Positions 47,234-58,908 of a stretch of DNA of 64,000 bases are shown here, one piece after another. Location of the stretch: positions 62,001 to 126,000 of the forward strand of contig JACCVV010000012.1 of the NCBI GenBank assembly GCA_013697955.1, written 5' to 3'. The stretch's first letter is position 1; each line of letters starts with the position of its first letter. The stretch comes from Tatlockia sp. Its GTDB lineage: Bacteria; Pseudomonadota; Gammaproteobacteria; Legionellales; Legionellaceae. The notes beneath the pieces are model-generated. The model did not search any database and had not been told where the DNA came from. It saw only the letters and a program-made list of their open reading frames with translations. The position numbers were made by a program, and so were the translations under genes.

Positions 47234-48304
47234 TTAAAAAATATGGAGATGGTCATAATGAATGAAAGCAGGCTTATTTTTAAGTCCTAAATTTTCTTTC
47301 AATTTTTTAAAGTCATATTTAGCAATCCCAACACCAATTCGCTCATTTTCAGAGTTATAAATTTCAATTAAATCGCCTTTTTTAAATTCACCGGTTAATT
47401 TTTCAATTCCCACAGGAAGAATAGATAAAATACGGATTTTCGCTTTCAAAAGAGACAATAAATCACTATTTATTTTAATGGAACCGGTATTTTTATCGGC
47501 ATGATAGGCAATCCAGCGTTTTATATTTGATTTTTTTCTATTTGCAAGAATTTTAGTGCCAACTGCCTTTTCATTAACAATGTCAATTAGGGCATTGGGC
47601 CTATTAATATTAGCTATATTAGTAACAATACCCAGACTTGCGCATTTTCTGGCGGTATCCAGTTTAGAAAACATACCACCTCTGCCCAAGGCTGATTTTG
47701 CTGTTGAAACATTAGGCCAACCCTGATTGGGATCAATTTCTTTAATTAATTCTGAACCGATTTCATTGGGATGCCCGGTAAAAACGCCATCAACGTTGGT
47801 TAAAATTATTAATAAATCCGCATTTATTTGCGCAGCTACAAGCCCAGCCAGCTCATCGTTATCAGTAAACATTAATTCTTCAATTGCTACCGAGTCATTT
47901 TCATTGATGATAGGAACTATGTTTGCATGCTTTAATAATTCATGTAACAAACGAGCTATATTTAAATAATGTTGCCGAGTATGAAAATCCTGTTTAGTTA
48001 ATAATAATTGGGAAACCAGAATTCCTCTTGGTTTGAATAAAGTTGAATAAATTCTCATTAATTCCGGCTGACCTAAGGACGCTAAAAGCTGTTTCTCCCC
48101 CACTGAATTTCGATTCAGTTTTGGAGTAAAGTGAGCGGCGACTTTTCGACCCGAACCCACAGCGCCAGAACTAACTAGAATCACTTTATGCCCCAATTCC
48201 TGCAAATTACTAATTTGATTCACCAGGTTGATTAAAATAGATTCGATTGGACTACCTTCTACAGATAGGATACTTTGAGTGCCAACTTTAATAACAATTT
48301 TCAT
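47234..48304 (-). CDS. proB: Glutamate 5-kinase
   Basis: First enzyme of proline synthesis. 356 residues: amino-acid kinase domain (IVIKVGTQSIL, LVSSGAVGSGR, VPIINENDSVA, FTDNDELAGLVAAQI, GRGGMFSKLDTARKC) plus a C-terminal PUA domain from about 265 (ILPVGIEKLTGEFKKGDLIEI). Proline feedback residues are not assignable by eye. First gene of the proBA pair. Confidence 0.94.
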   Translation of the reverse strand: MKIVIKVGTQSILSVEGSPIESILINLVNQISNLQELGHKVILVSSGAVGSGRKVAAHFTPKLNRNSVGEKQLLASLGQPELMRIYSTLFKPRGILVSQLLLTKQDFHTRQHYLNIARLLHELLKHANIVPIINENDSVAIEELMFTDNDELAGLVAAQINADLLIILTNVDGVFTGHPNEIGSELIKEIDPNQGWPNVSTAKSALGRGGMFSKLDTARKCASLGIVTNIANINRPNALIDIVNEKAVGTKILANRKKSNIKRWIAYHADKNTGSIKINSDLLSLLKAKIRILSILPVGIEKLTGEFKKGDLIEIYNSENERIGVGIAKYDFKKLKENLGLKNKPAFIHYDHLHIF

Positions 48305-48443
48305 GCTTTATAATATTATTGAATAGAATGGGTATTGATTATACTGTCGAAATTGTTTATGAAAAGCATTCAATAGGCAATTATGCTATAACTGAACTTG
48401 TTTTTTGTAATTTTCAACCAGGAATGATGGGAAATATAATCTG

Positions 48444-49316
48444 ATGACACTTCGTGAATTCTTTACAAATAATCGTTGGTGGGGAAAAATAATTGGCGCA
48501 ATTCTGGGTTATCTGGTAGCTGGGTCTGCTGGTGCTCTCATTGGTATTCTTATTGGAAATTTTTTCGATCGTTCACTGCTTGGCCATTACAGTCGCCCCC
48601 TTTGGTACTATCATGTAGAAAACCGTGAGCAAATTCAACGGGTTTTTTTTGAGGCGACGTTCTCGATAATGGGCCATGTTGCCAAAGCAGATGGCCGAGT
48701 TTCCCAACGAGAAATCTCTATGGCAAATTCGCTTATGCAGGATATGGGGCTTAACCGTGAACAGAAAAAAACTGCCCAAAATTACTTTAATGAAGGAAAA
48801 GCCGCCCATTTTAGTTTGGAACAAATGTTAGACCGGTTAAAAGCAAGCTGCCACGATAATCCTGAATTGCTCAAATTGTTTATGGATATTCAATACCGTT
48901 CAGCCCTCACAGATGGTTTTTCTGAAAAAAAAATTAATACACTTGATATAATATTTAGACGCATGGGCTTTGCCCCCTTAAGAGAACAATATCGATTTTA
49001 TGAGGATTTTGGTCAAACTGACTATCAGCAACAAGAAACTCATAATCAGCAATCCCATCACTATAACCGTGGCCAGACTCATCAAAGTGGTCAGAGCGCG
49101 TACAATGCACTAGCTCATGCCTATTCAATTCTTGAGTTGGATCCTAGCGCAAATAAGCAAGAAACCAAGCGCGCTTATCGTCGTTTAATTAGCCGTAACC
49201 ATCCTGACAAGCTGATTGCCCAAGGATTGCCAGAAGCGATGATTAAAATAGCAAATGAGAAAACTCAACAAATAACTAAAGCCTATGAGCAGATTTGTAC
49301 ATCTAAAGGATGGTAA
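48444..49316 (+). CDS. djlA: Membrane-anchored DnaJ-like co-chaperone DjlA
   Basis: 290 residues: N-terminal TM with Gly motif (WWGKIIGAILGYLVAGSAGA, split around 14-38), TerB-like helical domain about 60-180 (FSIMGHVAKADGRVS), Gln/His-rich linker 185-215 (QQQETHNQQSHH), and a C-terminal J domain from about 220 with HPD in SRNHPDKL. Single TM plus C-terminal J domain is the DjlA layout; it stimulates DnaK. Divergent from proB. Confidence 0.93.
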   Translation: MTLREFFTNNRWWGKIIGAILGYLVAGSAGALIGILIGNFFDRSLLGHYSRPLWYYHVENREQIQRVFFEATFSIMGHVAKADGRVSQREISMANSLMQDMGLNREQKKTAQNYFNEGKAAHFSLEQMLDRLKASCHDNPELLKLFMDIQYRSALTDGFSEKKINTLDIIFRRMGFAPLREQYRFYEDFGQTDYQQQETHNQQSHHYNRGQTHQSGQSAYNALAHAYSILELDPSANKQETKRAYRRLISRNHPDKLIAQGLPEAMIKIANEKTQQITKAYEQICTSKGW

Positions 49317-49392
49317 CTCTGCTTATTAGACATCTTGCTATAAAATTTCCGTGAAGATATTAACGCCCTTTTTAGATAAGGATTATTCTTCG

Positions 49393-50213
49393 ATGAAACT
49401 ACTCTTGCTAAGCAATGCAACAAACTACGGACAACAATATCTAGAACATGCAATGCCCTGGATAAAAGAACATTTTAGCGGAGTAAAAAAAATCCTCTTT
49501 ATTTACGCAAGAAAAATCACGAGATTTATCACAATAAAGTGATTGAAGCCTTTAAAGAGCTAGATATAGAAGTACTTTCTGCTCATACATCTATTAACCC
49601 CGTTGAATTATTAGAACATGTAGAGGGTATATTCATTGGCGGTGGTAATACTTTTCGTTTATTAAATGAACTGTATAAGAAAAATTTAATCGAAGTGATA
49701 ACAAATAAAGTGAAAAATGGCTTGCCTTATTTAGGTGAAAGTGCCGGCACTAATGTTGTTTGTCCAAGTATTAAAAAGACCAATGACATGCCCATAGTTT
49801 TTCCGCCTTCGTTTGATGCAATGAACCTGGTTGATTTTCAAATTAATCCACATTATTTAGACTCAGACCCTAGTTCAAAACATCAAGGGGAAACTAGAGA
49901 ACAGCGATTAGCCGAATTTCATGAAGAAAATTCTTGCAAAGTAGTTGGACTTAGAGAAGGTTCTGCATTATCCATAGCAAACGGTAAAAATATTTTACTA
50001 GGTCTTAAAACTGCCCGGATCTTTCGACAAGGCGCAGAACCTTATGAAATTCAACCAGGAACGAATCTAAAGCGTAGACTAGAAGCTAAAACCATAACTG
50101 GGTTTGAGGAAGGCAGTTCATATCAACTGAACTTTTTTAATCCGGTCGAAGACTCTATTGAAATTGAATCATCAATTTTAATTCCAGAGCAAAATATAAA
50201 TCTTGGTTGCTAA
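49393..50213 (+). pseudogene. pepE: Peptidase E (alpha-aspartyl dipeptidase, S51), frameshifted
   Basis: The frame from ATG 49393 (MKLLLLSNATNYGQQYLEHA, FSGVKKILFI) breaks after about 43 codons; the remainder reads HEIYHNKVIEAFKELDIEVLS, FIGGGNTFRLL, the nucleophile region YLGESAGTNVVCP, TTNDMPIV-like KKTNDMPIV, and INPHYL with GETREQRL. Adding one A to the run at 49512-49516 restores a single 273-codon frame. Catalytic Ser and His region are intact. Compared with E. coli PepE (229 residues) there is also a C-terminal extension of about 40 residues. Real decay or a homopolymer read error. Confidence 0.85.
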
Positions 50214-50291
50214 ATCCATTAGAGCTAGGGTCCGGACAATGTGAAATTATAGTTATTCCACTATTCTAGTATCAGTTTATTCATTGAGGCA

Positions 50292-50324
50292 AAGCCTGGT
50301 CAACACGGAGTGCTCACCAGGCTT
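50292..50324. terminator. Hairpin between convergent pepE and the protease gene
   Basis: AAGCCTGGT (50292-50300) pairs over 9 bp with ACCAGGCTT (50316-50324), 15-nt loop, followed on the plus strand by GATGTTTT. Likely terminator for pepE and possibly bidirectional. Confidence 0.6.
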
Positions 50325-50352
50325 GATGTTTTAATCTGATAGATCGTTCATA

Positions 50353-51432
50353 TTAATTATCTTCGATTTGATCTACCGGACGAATTCGTGCAGCTTCAAT
50401 CACTAATAATTTGAAGTAGTCATAAGACATATAGAAATTACCTTGGTCACCCGCTTTTTCACTCCATGAATTACGAAGGATTAATAAACCACGATGTTCA
50501 TAACCATGATCATCATAAGCTAAAGCATCGTCATCAAACCCGGTGATTACCATTTCATGGCCAGCAAATTTTGGCTCTATAAACACGTCTCTGGCAATTT
50601 CCGAGGTTAATAACCATGTGTCATTCTCAACATGGTATTTTCCAATAGCTCCCGCCACACCCAAATGATACGAGGGAAACAAAACTCCGAAAGTAACTCT
50701 ATCACCTTCAGATAAAGCCCCTTTAATTTGATTTAAGGTTTGAGTGGTATCAACACGATCAGCAAAGGCCTGGTTATGATCTAAAATAGGTGACCATTCA
50801 ATAAGCTTTTCAAGGTTTTCGCTTAATTTATGGTAATCCTCTATTGATAAAATACCATCCACTTTCTCATCCCCTTCAAGAGGATAACTGTATAAGCCGC
50901 CACAGCCTTGAGCTTCCTGAGCTTTAGAAACAATACCAAACATTTCCGTTTGATTTAACACAGTTCGTCCAAACGAACCCTCCCAGCCGCTAAGGGTGTA
51001 GGAATTATTTGTAAGATAATTGCCCAATTGTAATTGACACAGCTGACTGATGTAATCTCCTTTATTTAATAATGCGTCCATCGCCGCAGTAACAGCAAAG
51101 GTCACGCAGGTTCCGTGTTGCCCTTGATTCAATACAGGAACATTGTTCATACCCAGAGTAACTTTGCGTGGGTATTTGTTAGGAAGTGAACTGGTTGAAA
51201 ATTGATGTGTATGGGCGATTGCTTTCTTAGATCGGGTAGCAAGATTTTTTTTTGCCTGCGAAGAAAGCTCAATTTTTAACAATTTAATAGGATCAATAGT
51301 AACAGCGGTGGACAGTAAAGAATTTTTAGCTGGGGGTTTTAATGAGGTAGTAATAGTTCCTACTATCTTCACTTCTTCGGCTTGGGCAATAGAACATAAC
51401 GCTGACAAAAGTACTATATGGACGACCTTCAT
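50353..51432 (-). CDS. Exported papain-like (C1) cysteine protease
   Basis: 359 residues with a signal peptide (about 1-18, cut after AQA). Papain core: QGQHGTCVTFA with oxyanion Gln103 and nucleophile Cys109, His292 in AGHEMVITGFDD, and Asn321 in ILRNSWSE. Residues 19-90 may be a short propeptide. L. pneumophila has a type II-secreted C1-like protease (Lpg2622) with similar layout; homology is inferred from memory, not searched. Neighbouring genes also encode exported proteins. Confidence 0.8.
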   Translation of the reverse strand: MKVVHIVLLSALCSIAQAEEVKIVGTITTSLKPPAKNSLLSTAVTIDPIKLLKIELSSQAKKNLATRSKKAIAHTHQFSTSSLPNKYPRKVTLGMNNVPVLNQGQHGTCVTFAVTAAMDALLNKGDYISQLCQLQLGNYLTNNSYTLSGWEGSFGRTVLNQTEMFGIVSKAQEAQGCGGLYSYPLEGDEKVDGILSIEDYHKLSENLEKLIEWSPILDHNQAFADRVDTTQTLNQIKGALSEGDRVTFGVLFPSYHLGVAGAIGKYHVENDTWLLTSEIARDVFIEPKFAGHEMVITGFDDDALAYDDHGYEHRGLLILRNSWSEKAGDQGNFYMSYDYFKLLVIEAARIRPVDQIEDN

Positions 51433-51536
51433 ACAATTTCTCCAACAAAATATTGAATAACAAGCGCGAGTTTATCATGTGTAAAAAAACGATTCACTAA
51501 GAATTAAAAGGCCTCACATTTAAAAATTACCAACCA

Positions 51537-52331
51537 TTAATTAAAATAATAATTAAAGCGAACAAGTACTGAATTGTTAACTAATTTTGAATTTGCATGT
51601 AAATCGGTAAAAATAAAACCATTAGGCAGGGAGCTTACGGCACTTTGTCCAACTCTGTATTGGCGTTTGCCAAAATCAGTATAGCGATATTCTAATCCAA
51701 TTCTAAAATTTGAACACAAAGCATATTCAGAACCTAATCCAACTGTTCCTCCGACTAAGGTTTTGATTTCGCTGCCCTGAGAAGCGGGAAAAAGATCCCC
51801 ATCGATTACAATAGAGGTAATCTGGGTTGAGATTTCGTGGTTCATAATAGCAACGCCACCTAAACCGTAAACAAGCCAATTTTGTATTGGAGAGCCGATA
51901 CGCGCTATCCAGGAAGCCTGCCATTTAGATTTACTAGAAAAGCTGTCACCAGATTTAAAGATATTGATAAATTGTCCTACTTCCTCTTTTTTTAATGTGT
52001 GCTTATTGTTGAGATTAAATCCTAACAGGCCAATTTCAGTACCATAAATAAATTGATTGATTTGATATAAATAACCTAACTGTGCCCCACCAGCAAATCT
52101 ATGTTGGTTTGCATTATAAGGTTGAGCAAAGGAGGGAAAATATACACCACTGTTATCAATATAAGGTGCATCAGAAACCGAACCGTGGAATTTGCTAAAA
52201 AGGCCTCCCAAGTTCCCGCCTATATAAAACCCATTCCAATTTGTTGGAGTAATGATTTGAGTAATACCCGATTCACCTGCAAATAAAACTGAAGGTAATA
52301 CAAGACATAATCCTAAAATTATTTTTTTCAT
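51537..52331 (-). CDS. Outer membrane beta-barrel protein
   Basis: 264 residues from the ATG at 52331 (GGAAAA upstream; two earlier in-frame ATGs are possible). Signal peptide about 1-18 ending LFA. The mature part alternates beta-strands: NWNGFYIGGNLGGLFS, AGGAQLGYLYQ, YGTEIGLLGF, WLVYGLGGVAI, FRIGLEYRYTDFG, and ends in an aromatic-rich strand (VLVRFNYYFN). This is the OmpA/Omp25-like eight-strand barrel pattern, with no OmpA C-terminal domain. Confidence 0.8.
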   Translation of the reverse strand: MKKIILGLCLVLPSVLFAGESGITQIITPTNWNGFYIGGNLGGLFSKFHGSVSDAPYIDNSGVYFPSFAQPYNANQHRFAGGAQLGYLYQINQFIYGTEIGLLGFNLNNKHTLKKEEVGQFINIFKSGDSFSSKSKWQASWIARIGSPIQNWLVYGLGGVAIMNHEISTQITSIVIDGDLFPASQGSEIKTLVGGTVGLGSEYALCSNFRIGLEYRYTDFGKRQYRVGQSAVSSLPNGFIFTDLHANSKLVNNSVLVRFNYYFN

Positions 52332-52537
52332 ATTTTTATTTTCCATAATGTCATTTTTATTTTTATAATATTTCAAAGCAATTAAGACGTAGAATTTGCT
52401 TTTAGAATCTAAAATATCTTGTTAGCGTCCAAATGGAACCTGATTGCTTCTCAATATTGAATTTAACTCATTAAATAACTTAATTAACCTTTAGAGAAAT
52501 CAGCTGGGGATAGGAATAAATATTCCCATCAATCCGA

Positions 52538-53479
52538 TTAGGCACCAAATTCTAGTCCTTCTGCATCCAAATAGGCTTTAGCTTGTTGAGCAATAACTAC
52601 ATGGGCTAGCGTCGTTGGATGGACTCCGTCAAAAAATAAATAACCTTCGCAGTTATTAGTAATTTTTTGAGTTTTTACCTGTGAGGCTAAAGACAACATG
52701 TAATTTTTGCTGGATTGAACACCAGAACTTTTATAGCAGGCATCTTTGATATTGGTAATTTTATAGTTTTCAGGAGAAGCAAGAAATTCGTCAAATTTTG
52801 AGGCAGCATCAAAATAAAGCCATTGAATTTCTGGATTGCTGTGTTTAAGCTCAGTTACGGTCTCAGCTAAAAGCTCATTATGTCGTCGACAGTAGGTAGA
52901 TAATTGTTTTCTAATTACCTTAATTTCGTTATCAGAATAGTAATCCTTTTGAAAGGGTTCCGGGGCAATCCCAAGATCTGGCAAATTAACTAGCATTATA
53001 TGTTTTGCACCTGCATTAATCAGGTTAGATATGCCCTTTCTTATCCCTTTATTCACATTTGTTAAAGTCGCTTCAACATCCGTTGGGCCAATAAGATAAT
53101 TGTTTCCGCCAATCCAAATAATAAATAGCGAGTTTTCATCAGCTTTATTCTGATGGAGTCCCAAATAGGTAGAAATTTCAAAATTTAGGGAAATTAAATC
53201 GTCATTATCGTCTTCTATTATGGCAGCACCCCCAAATGCATAGTCCAGTAAATGGTCATTAGTTTTTTCGGGGAAATAAGATTTTGCAAGGAGTTCCGCC
53301 CAAATTGGGCCATTTGAAAAACGACCTTTATAATAAGGAGGTGATGAAGGAATTTCATAGAGTTTATAAAGATTTCCATTATCAGATAAGCTGTCGCCAA
53401 AAACGACGATCTTATTTAATGGCTGAGCTTGTACTAAGGTAGAAAACAATAGAATGAATAAGCTGATCAGGACTTTCAT
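52538..53479 (-). CDS. Secreted GDSL lipase/acyltransferase, PlaA-like
   Basis: 313 residues from the ATG at 53479 set by GAGGA. Signal peptide 1-18 (VQA before QP). SGNH/GDSL blocks: VFGDSLSDNGN with Ser30, the Gly block YAFGGA, IIWIGGNN with Asn, and DGVHPT with Asp284 and His287. L. pneumophila PlaA, PlaC and PlaD are GDSL lysophospholipases/acyltransferases, PlaA and PlaC secreted by type II. Length (PlaA about 309) favours PlaA; a Cys pair near the C-terminal part could form the disulfide loop known in this group. Confidence 0.82.
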   Translation of the reverse strand: MKVLISLFILLFSTLVQAQPLNKIVVFGDSLSDNGNLYKLYEIPSSPPYYKGRFSNGPIWAELLAKSYFPEKTNDHLLDYAFGGAAIIEDDNDDLISLNFEISTYLGLHQNKADENSLFIIWIGGNNYLIGPTDVEATLTNVNKGIRKGISNLINAGAKHIMLVNLPDLGIAPEPFQKDYYSDNEIKVIRKQLSTYCRRHNELLAETVTELKHSNPEIQWLYFDAASKFDEFLASPENYKITNIKDACYKSSGVQSSKNYMLSLASQVKTQKITNNCEGYLFFDGVHPTTLAHVVIAQQAKAYLDAEGLEFGA

Positions 53480-53613
53480 GTAAATCCTCAAACGTTTCAA
53501 AGAGCTGAATTATAATCTACTTATAACTTTTAACAATGTGAATATAACAAATTAACAGACTTAAAAATAAATAGCCTCTATACTTTAAATTAATCCATAA
53601 AGGCTCCGATTGT

Positions 53614-54648
53614 ATGAATATTTCACCAAATACTCTTTCAAAGGCCGTTAAAGCGAAGATCATTTCACAAGAACAGGCTGATTCCTTAATGGTATTTCTG
53701 CAAAATCAAGGTGAACAAACTCCAGGATTTAATACTACCAATGTTCTTTATTATCTTGGTGGATTAATTGCCATCGCCGCGATGACTATATTTCTGAGTT
53801 TAGGTTGGGAATCCTTTGGAGGCTGGGGAATTTTTGCTATATCCCTGACTTATGCAGCAATAGGCCTGTATTTATCTTCTTTATTCAAACGGAATAATTA
53901 CCCCATCCCTGCCGGCATCTGCGCTACTTTTGTAGTAGCTTTAACACCGCTGGCAATCTACGGCCTGCAACGAGGGCTTGGCTACTGGCCTGATTCAACA
54001 GTTTACCGAGACTATCATTACTACATTAAATGGCATTGGATTTTTATGGAGCTGGGAACTCTGATAATAGGGCTAATATTAGCCTTAATTTACCGTTATC
54101 CATTTATGATTATGCCAATTGCTCTAACACTCTGGTATATGTCAATGGATTTAGCAGCACTGATTGCAATCGACAATAACTCTGATTTTACTCTAAGAGC
54201 AAAGGTATCGCTCTTTTTTGGATTGGGTACTTTGCTTGCGGCTTTTTGGGTTGACTTGAAATCGCGGCATTCAGCTGATTATGCCTTTTGGCTCTATTTA
54301 TTTGGTGTTCTCACGTTCTGGGGCGGCTTAACTTCACTCTATTCAGATAGCGAATTAGCCAAATTCTTTTATTTATGTATTAATCTCTTTTTAATCGGAT
54401 TAGGACTTATCCTAGTCAGGAAAGTTTTTGTAATCTTTGGCGGATTTGGTGTTGCTGGTTATCTGGGGCATCTTGCTAATGAACTATTTAAAGACTCCAT
54501 GCTGTTTCCAGTTGCACTAACAATCATCGGTTTGATTATTATTTTTCTTGGAACACTTTGGCAAAAACATGAAAAAACTATTACTCAGCGGGTGCAATCG
54601 ATATTACCAGAACCGCTACAGGAGCTTTTAAAATCGCGCCATTATTGA
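53614..54648 (+). CDS. DUF2157-like polytopic membrane protein
   Basis: 344 residues. N-terminal ~40 residues are a soluble helical segment (LSKAVKAKIISQEQADSLMVFL), as in the DUF2157 family, followed by about nine TM segments and a short basic tail. No catalytic motif. Monocistronic, convergent with deaD. Function unknown. Confidence 0.6.
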   Translation: MNISPNTLSKAVKAKIISQEQADSLMVFLQNQGEQTPGFNTTNVLYYLGGLIAIAAMTIFLSLGWESFGGWGIFAISLTYAAIGLYLSSLFKRNNYPIPAGICATFVVALTPLAIYGLQRGLGYWPDSTVYRDYHYYIKWHWIFMELGTLIIGLILALIYRYPFMIMPIALTLWYMSMDLAALIAIDNNSDFTLRAKVSLFFGLGTLLAAFWVDLKSRHSADYAFWLYLFGVLTFWGGLTSLYSDSELAKFFYLCINLFLIGLGLILVRKVFVIFGGFGVAGYLGHLANELFKDSMLFPVALTIIGLIIIFLGTLWQKHEKTITQRVQSILPEPLQELLKSRHY

Positions 54649-54675
54649 TTTTTAATGGCGCAACGACATAACTTC

Positions 54676-56370
54676 TTAAGAGGCAGCGCCCATAGAAGTT
54701 AATTTTAATTGGCGACCGCAAACCCAGGCATTGTTTAATCCTTGAAACACTTCTTTCGACATGCCTTTAGGTAAACGAACGGTGGAATGGTCATCATGAA
54801 TTTTAAGGCCAGTGATATAGCAGCTCTGTAGTCCACCTTCATTAGCAATTGCACCAACAATATTTCCAGGTTTTACACCATGTACGCGACCAACATCAAT
54901 GCGGTATAACTCCTGCGGCTGATCATTACGGAAGGATTTTCTTTCCACTTTATTGTCTCGAGCCGGTCCATTACGTCCGTTACGCTCAAAGCCACGGCTT
55001 TGTTTGGAATCCCCTTCATAAACACGGGCTTCTTTAGCGGGACGAGCTGGTTTTGGTAATTCACGCTGCCAAGGTTTGTCCTGATTAAGCAACAAGGCTA
55101 AAACTGCAGCCACATCAACCGCTGAACCTTCATTTTCTTTGAGGAACACTTCAATAATACGCTTATAGTCTGGCAAATGTTCATGTTGCAGGCGTTCAGA
55201 AATGTTAGCCATCAACCGACGTTGTCTTGCTTCCTGAATCATATGATCATTGGGAATAACAACTTTATCGATTCGCTGACGTGTATGGCGTTCTATTGTG
55301 GATAATATTCGTGATTCTTTAGGGGTAATAAATAAAATGGTTACGCCGCTTCGACCCGCTCGACCAGTTCGGCCAATTCGGTGCACGTAAGTTTCACAAT
55401 CGTGAGGCACGTCATAGTTAATCACGTGAGTAACTCGTTCAACGTCCAATCCGCGAGCTGCTACGTCAGTAGCTACTAAAATATCGATTGCTCCTTGTTT
55501 AAACTGGGCAATAATTCGTTCACGCAAAGCCTGAGTAATGTCACCATGAATCGCCATTGCGCGATGGCCTTGCTGCTGCAATTTTTCAGCCACTTCTTCA
55601 GTAGAACTTTTAGTGCGTACAAAAACAATAACGCCCTGATATTCTTCTACCGCTAAAATTCTTAACAAGGCATCGGGTTTTTGAATACCATTTGCGAATA
55701 AAAACCTTTGTTCAACGCTCTTAACTGTTGCCGTTTCAGAGCGGATTTCAACCGAAATCGGATCTTTTAGATAACTATTAGCAATTTGCCGTATTCGGCT
55801 TGGCATGGTTGCTGAAAATAAAGCCATTTGCTTTGCAGCGGGTAATTTAGCAAGAATTGTTTCTACATCTTCAATAAAGCCCATGCGCAACATTTCGTCA
55901 GCTTCGTCCAGAATGAAGGTTGTAAGTTGATCAAGTTGTAGCGTGCCTCTTTCAAGGTGATCTAGAATTCGTCCAGGCGTTCCGACTACTATCTGAGCGC
56001 CGTCGCGTAATTGTTTCAATTGGCGACGATAATCCTGACCGCCGCAAAGCACTGAAACAGAAATATTCAAATGAGCGCTTAAGGTTTCAAATTGTTCAGC
56101 AACCTGAATGGCTAATTCACGAGTAGGCGCTAAAATTAATGCCTGAGTGGAATTGGATTTAAGCGATAAACGTTGAAGAATAGGTAGAGCAAAGGCCGCT
56201 GTCTTACCTGTTCCAGTTTGTGCCTGAGCAATAATATCACGCCCTTCCAGCAACAAAGGAATGGTTTTGGCCTGAATCGGAGAAGGTGTTACAAACTTCA
56301 TATCCACGAGTGCTTTTAGTAAGTTCTCAGATAAATTAAGGCTTGAAAAGTTTTCAAAATCTTGTGACAT
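54676..56370 (-). CDS. deaD: DEAD-box RNA helicase DeaD/CsdA
   Basis: 564 residues from the ATG at 56370 (GGAAT upstream). Motifs: Q motif (FVTPSPIQAKTIP), AQTGTGKT, PTRELAIQ, GTPGR, LDEADEML, FSATMP, VATDVAARGLD and HRIGRTGRAGR. The tail after about 440 is basic and Arg/Asn-rich, then a DbpA-type RNA-binding domain from about 490 (YRIDVGRVHGVKPGNIVGAIANEGG). It acts in ribosome assembly and mRNA turnover, especially in the cold. Confidence 0.94.
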   Translation of the reverse strand: MSQDFENFSSLNLSENLLKALVDMKFVTPSPIQAKTIPLLLEGRDIIAQAQTGTGKTAAFALPILQRLSLKSNSTQALILAPTRELAIQVAEQFETLSAHLNISVSVLCGGQDYRRQLKQLRDGAQIVVGTPGRILDHLERGTLQLDQLTTFILDEADEMLRMGFIEDVETILAKLPAAKQMALFSATMPSRIRQIANSYLKDPISVEIRSETATVKSVEQRFLFANGIQKPDALLRILAVEEYQGVIVFVRTKSSTEEVAEKLQQQGHRAMAIHGDITQALRERIIAQFKQGAIDILVATDVAARGLDVERVTHVINYDVPHDCETYVHRIGRTGRAGRSGVTILFITPKESRILSTIERHTRQRIDKVVIPNDHMIQEARQRRLMANISERLQHEHLPDYKRIIEVFLKENEGSAVDVAAVLALLLNQDKPWQRELPKPARPAKEARVYEGDSKQSRGFERNGRNGPARDNKVERKSFRNDQPQELYRIDVGRVHGVKPGNIVGAIANEGGLQSCYITGLKIHDDHSTVRLPKGMSKEVFQGLNNAWVCGRQLKLTSMGAAS

Positions 56371-56686
56371 AAAAAATTCCTGTAAATTATGCATAGCCAA
56401 AAATAGGCTATCTAATATAAAAATTGTTCAGTATTATAACAAAATAAACAGGATGATGCACTTATTTTATTCTGCCGCGAAGGAAATTGAATAAACAATT
56501 GGCAATTTCAAGCATCAAATGTTTGGCTGATAAGCTGACTGAACAGACACGACTCGGGTCTTAGAAACTCAAGATAAAACCAGAGGACGGCCATATTAAC
56601 ATTCTTTGGCCAAATCTCGAAGCTGAAAATGATAAATTTACAAAAAAGCAATAAATGGGCTTAAAGTTGTAAATTTTTTATTAGGT
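56371..56686. other. Intergenic stretch between deaD and the FadH-like gene
   Basis: 316 bp with no gene; it contains the deaD promoter region and leader. Cold-inducible helicases often have long leaders, but no defined structure is apparent. Confidence 0.4.
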
Positions 56687-58732
<2,046 letters not shown>

Positions 58733-58908
58733 CTAAGTATAAGACTATTTTGAATAGTCCCATAAGACCTTCAGTGCAAAGATTTTTCTGATAACTTTCT
58801 TTAGATAATAGTCAGTTCATTTTGATTTTCAAATGAGCTAATAGGTTTTGCCTCAAATTTTCCCCGTTACCTGGGCTCTAATTTTTCGATGAAAGAAAAG
58901 CTAAACTC

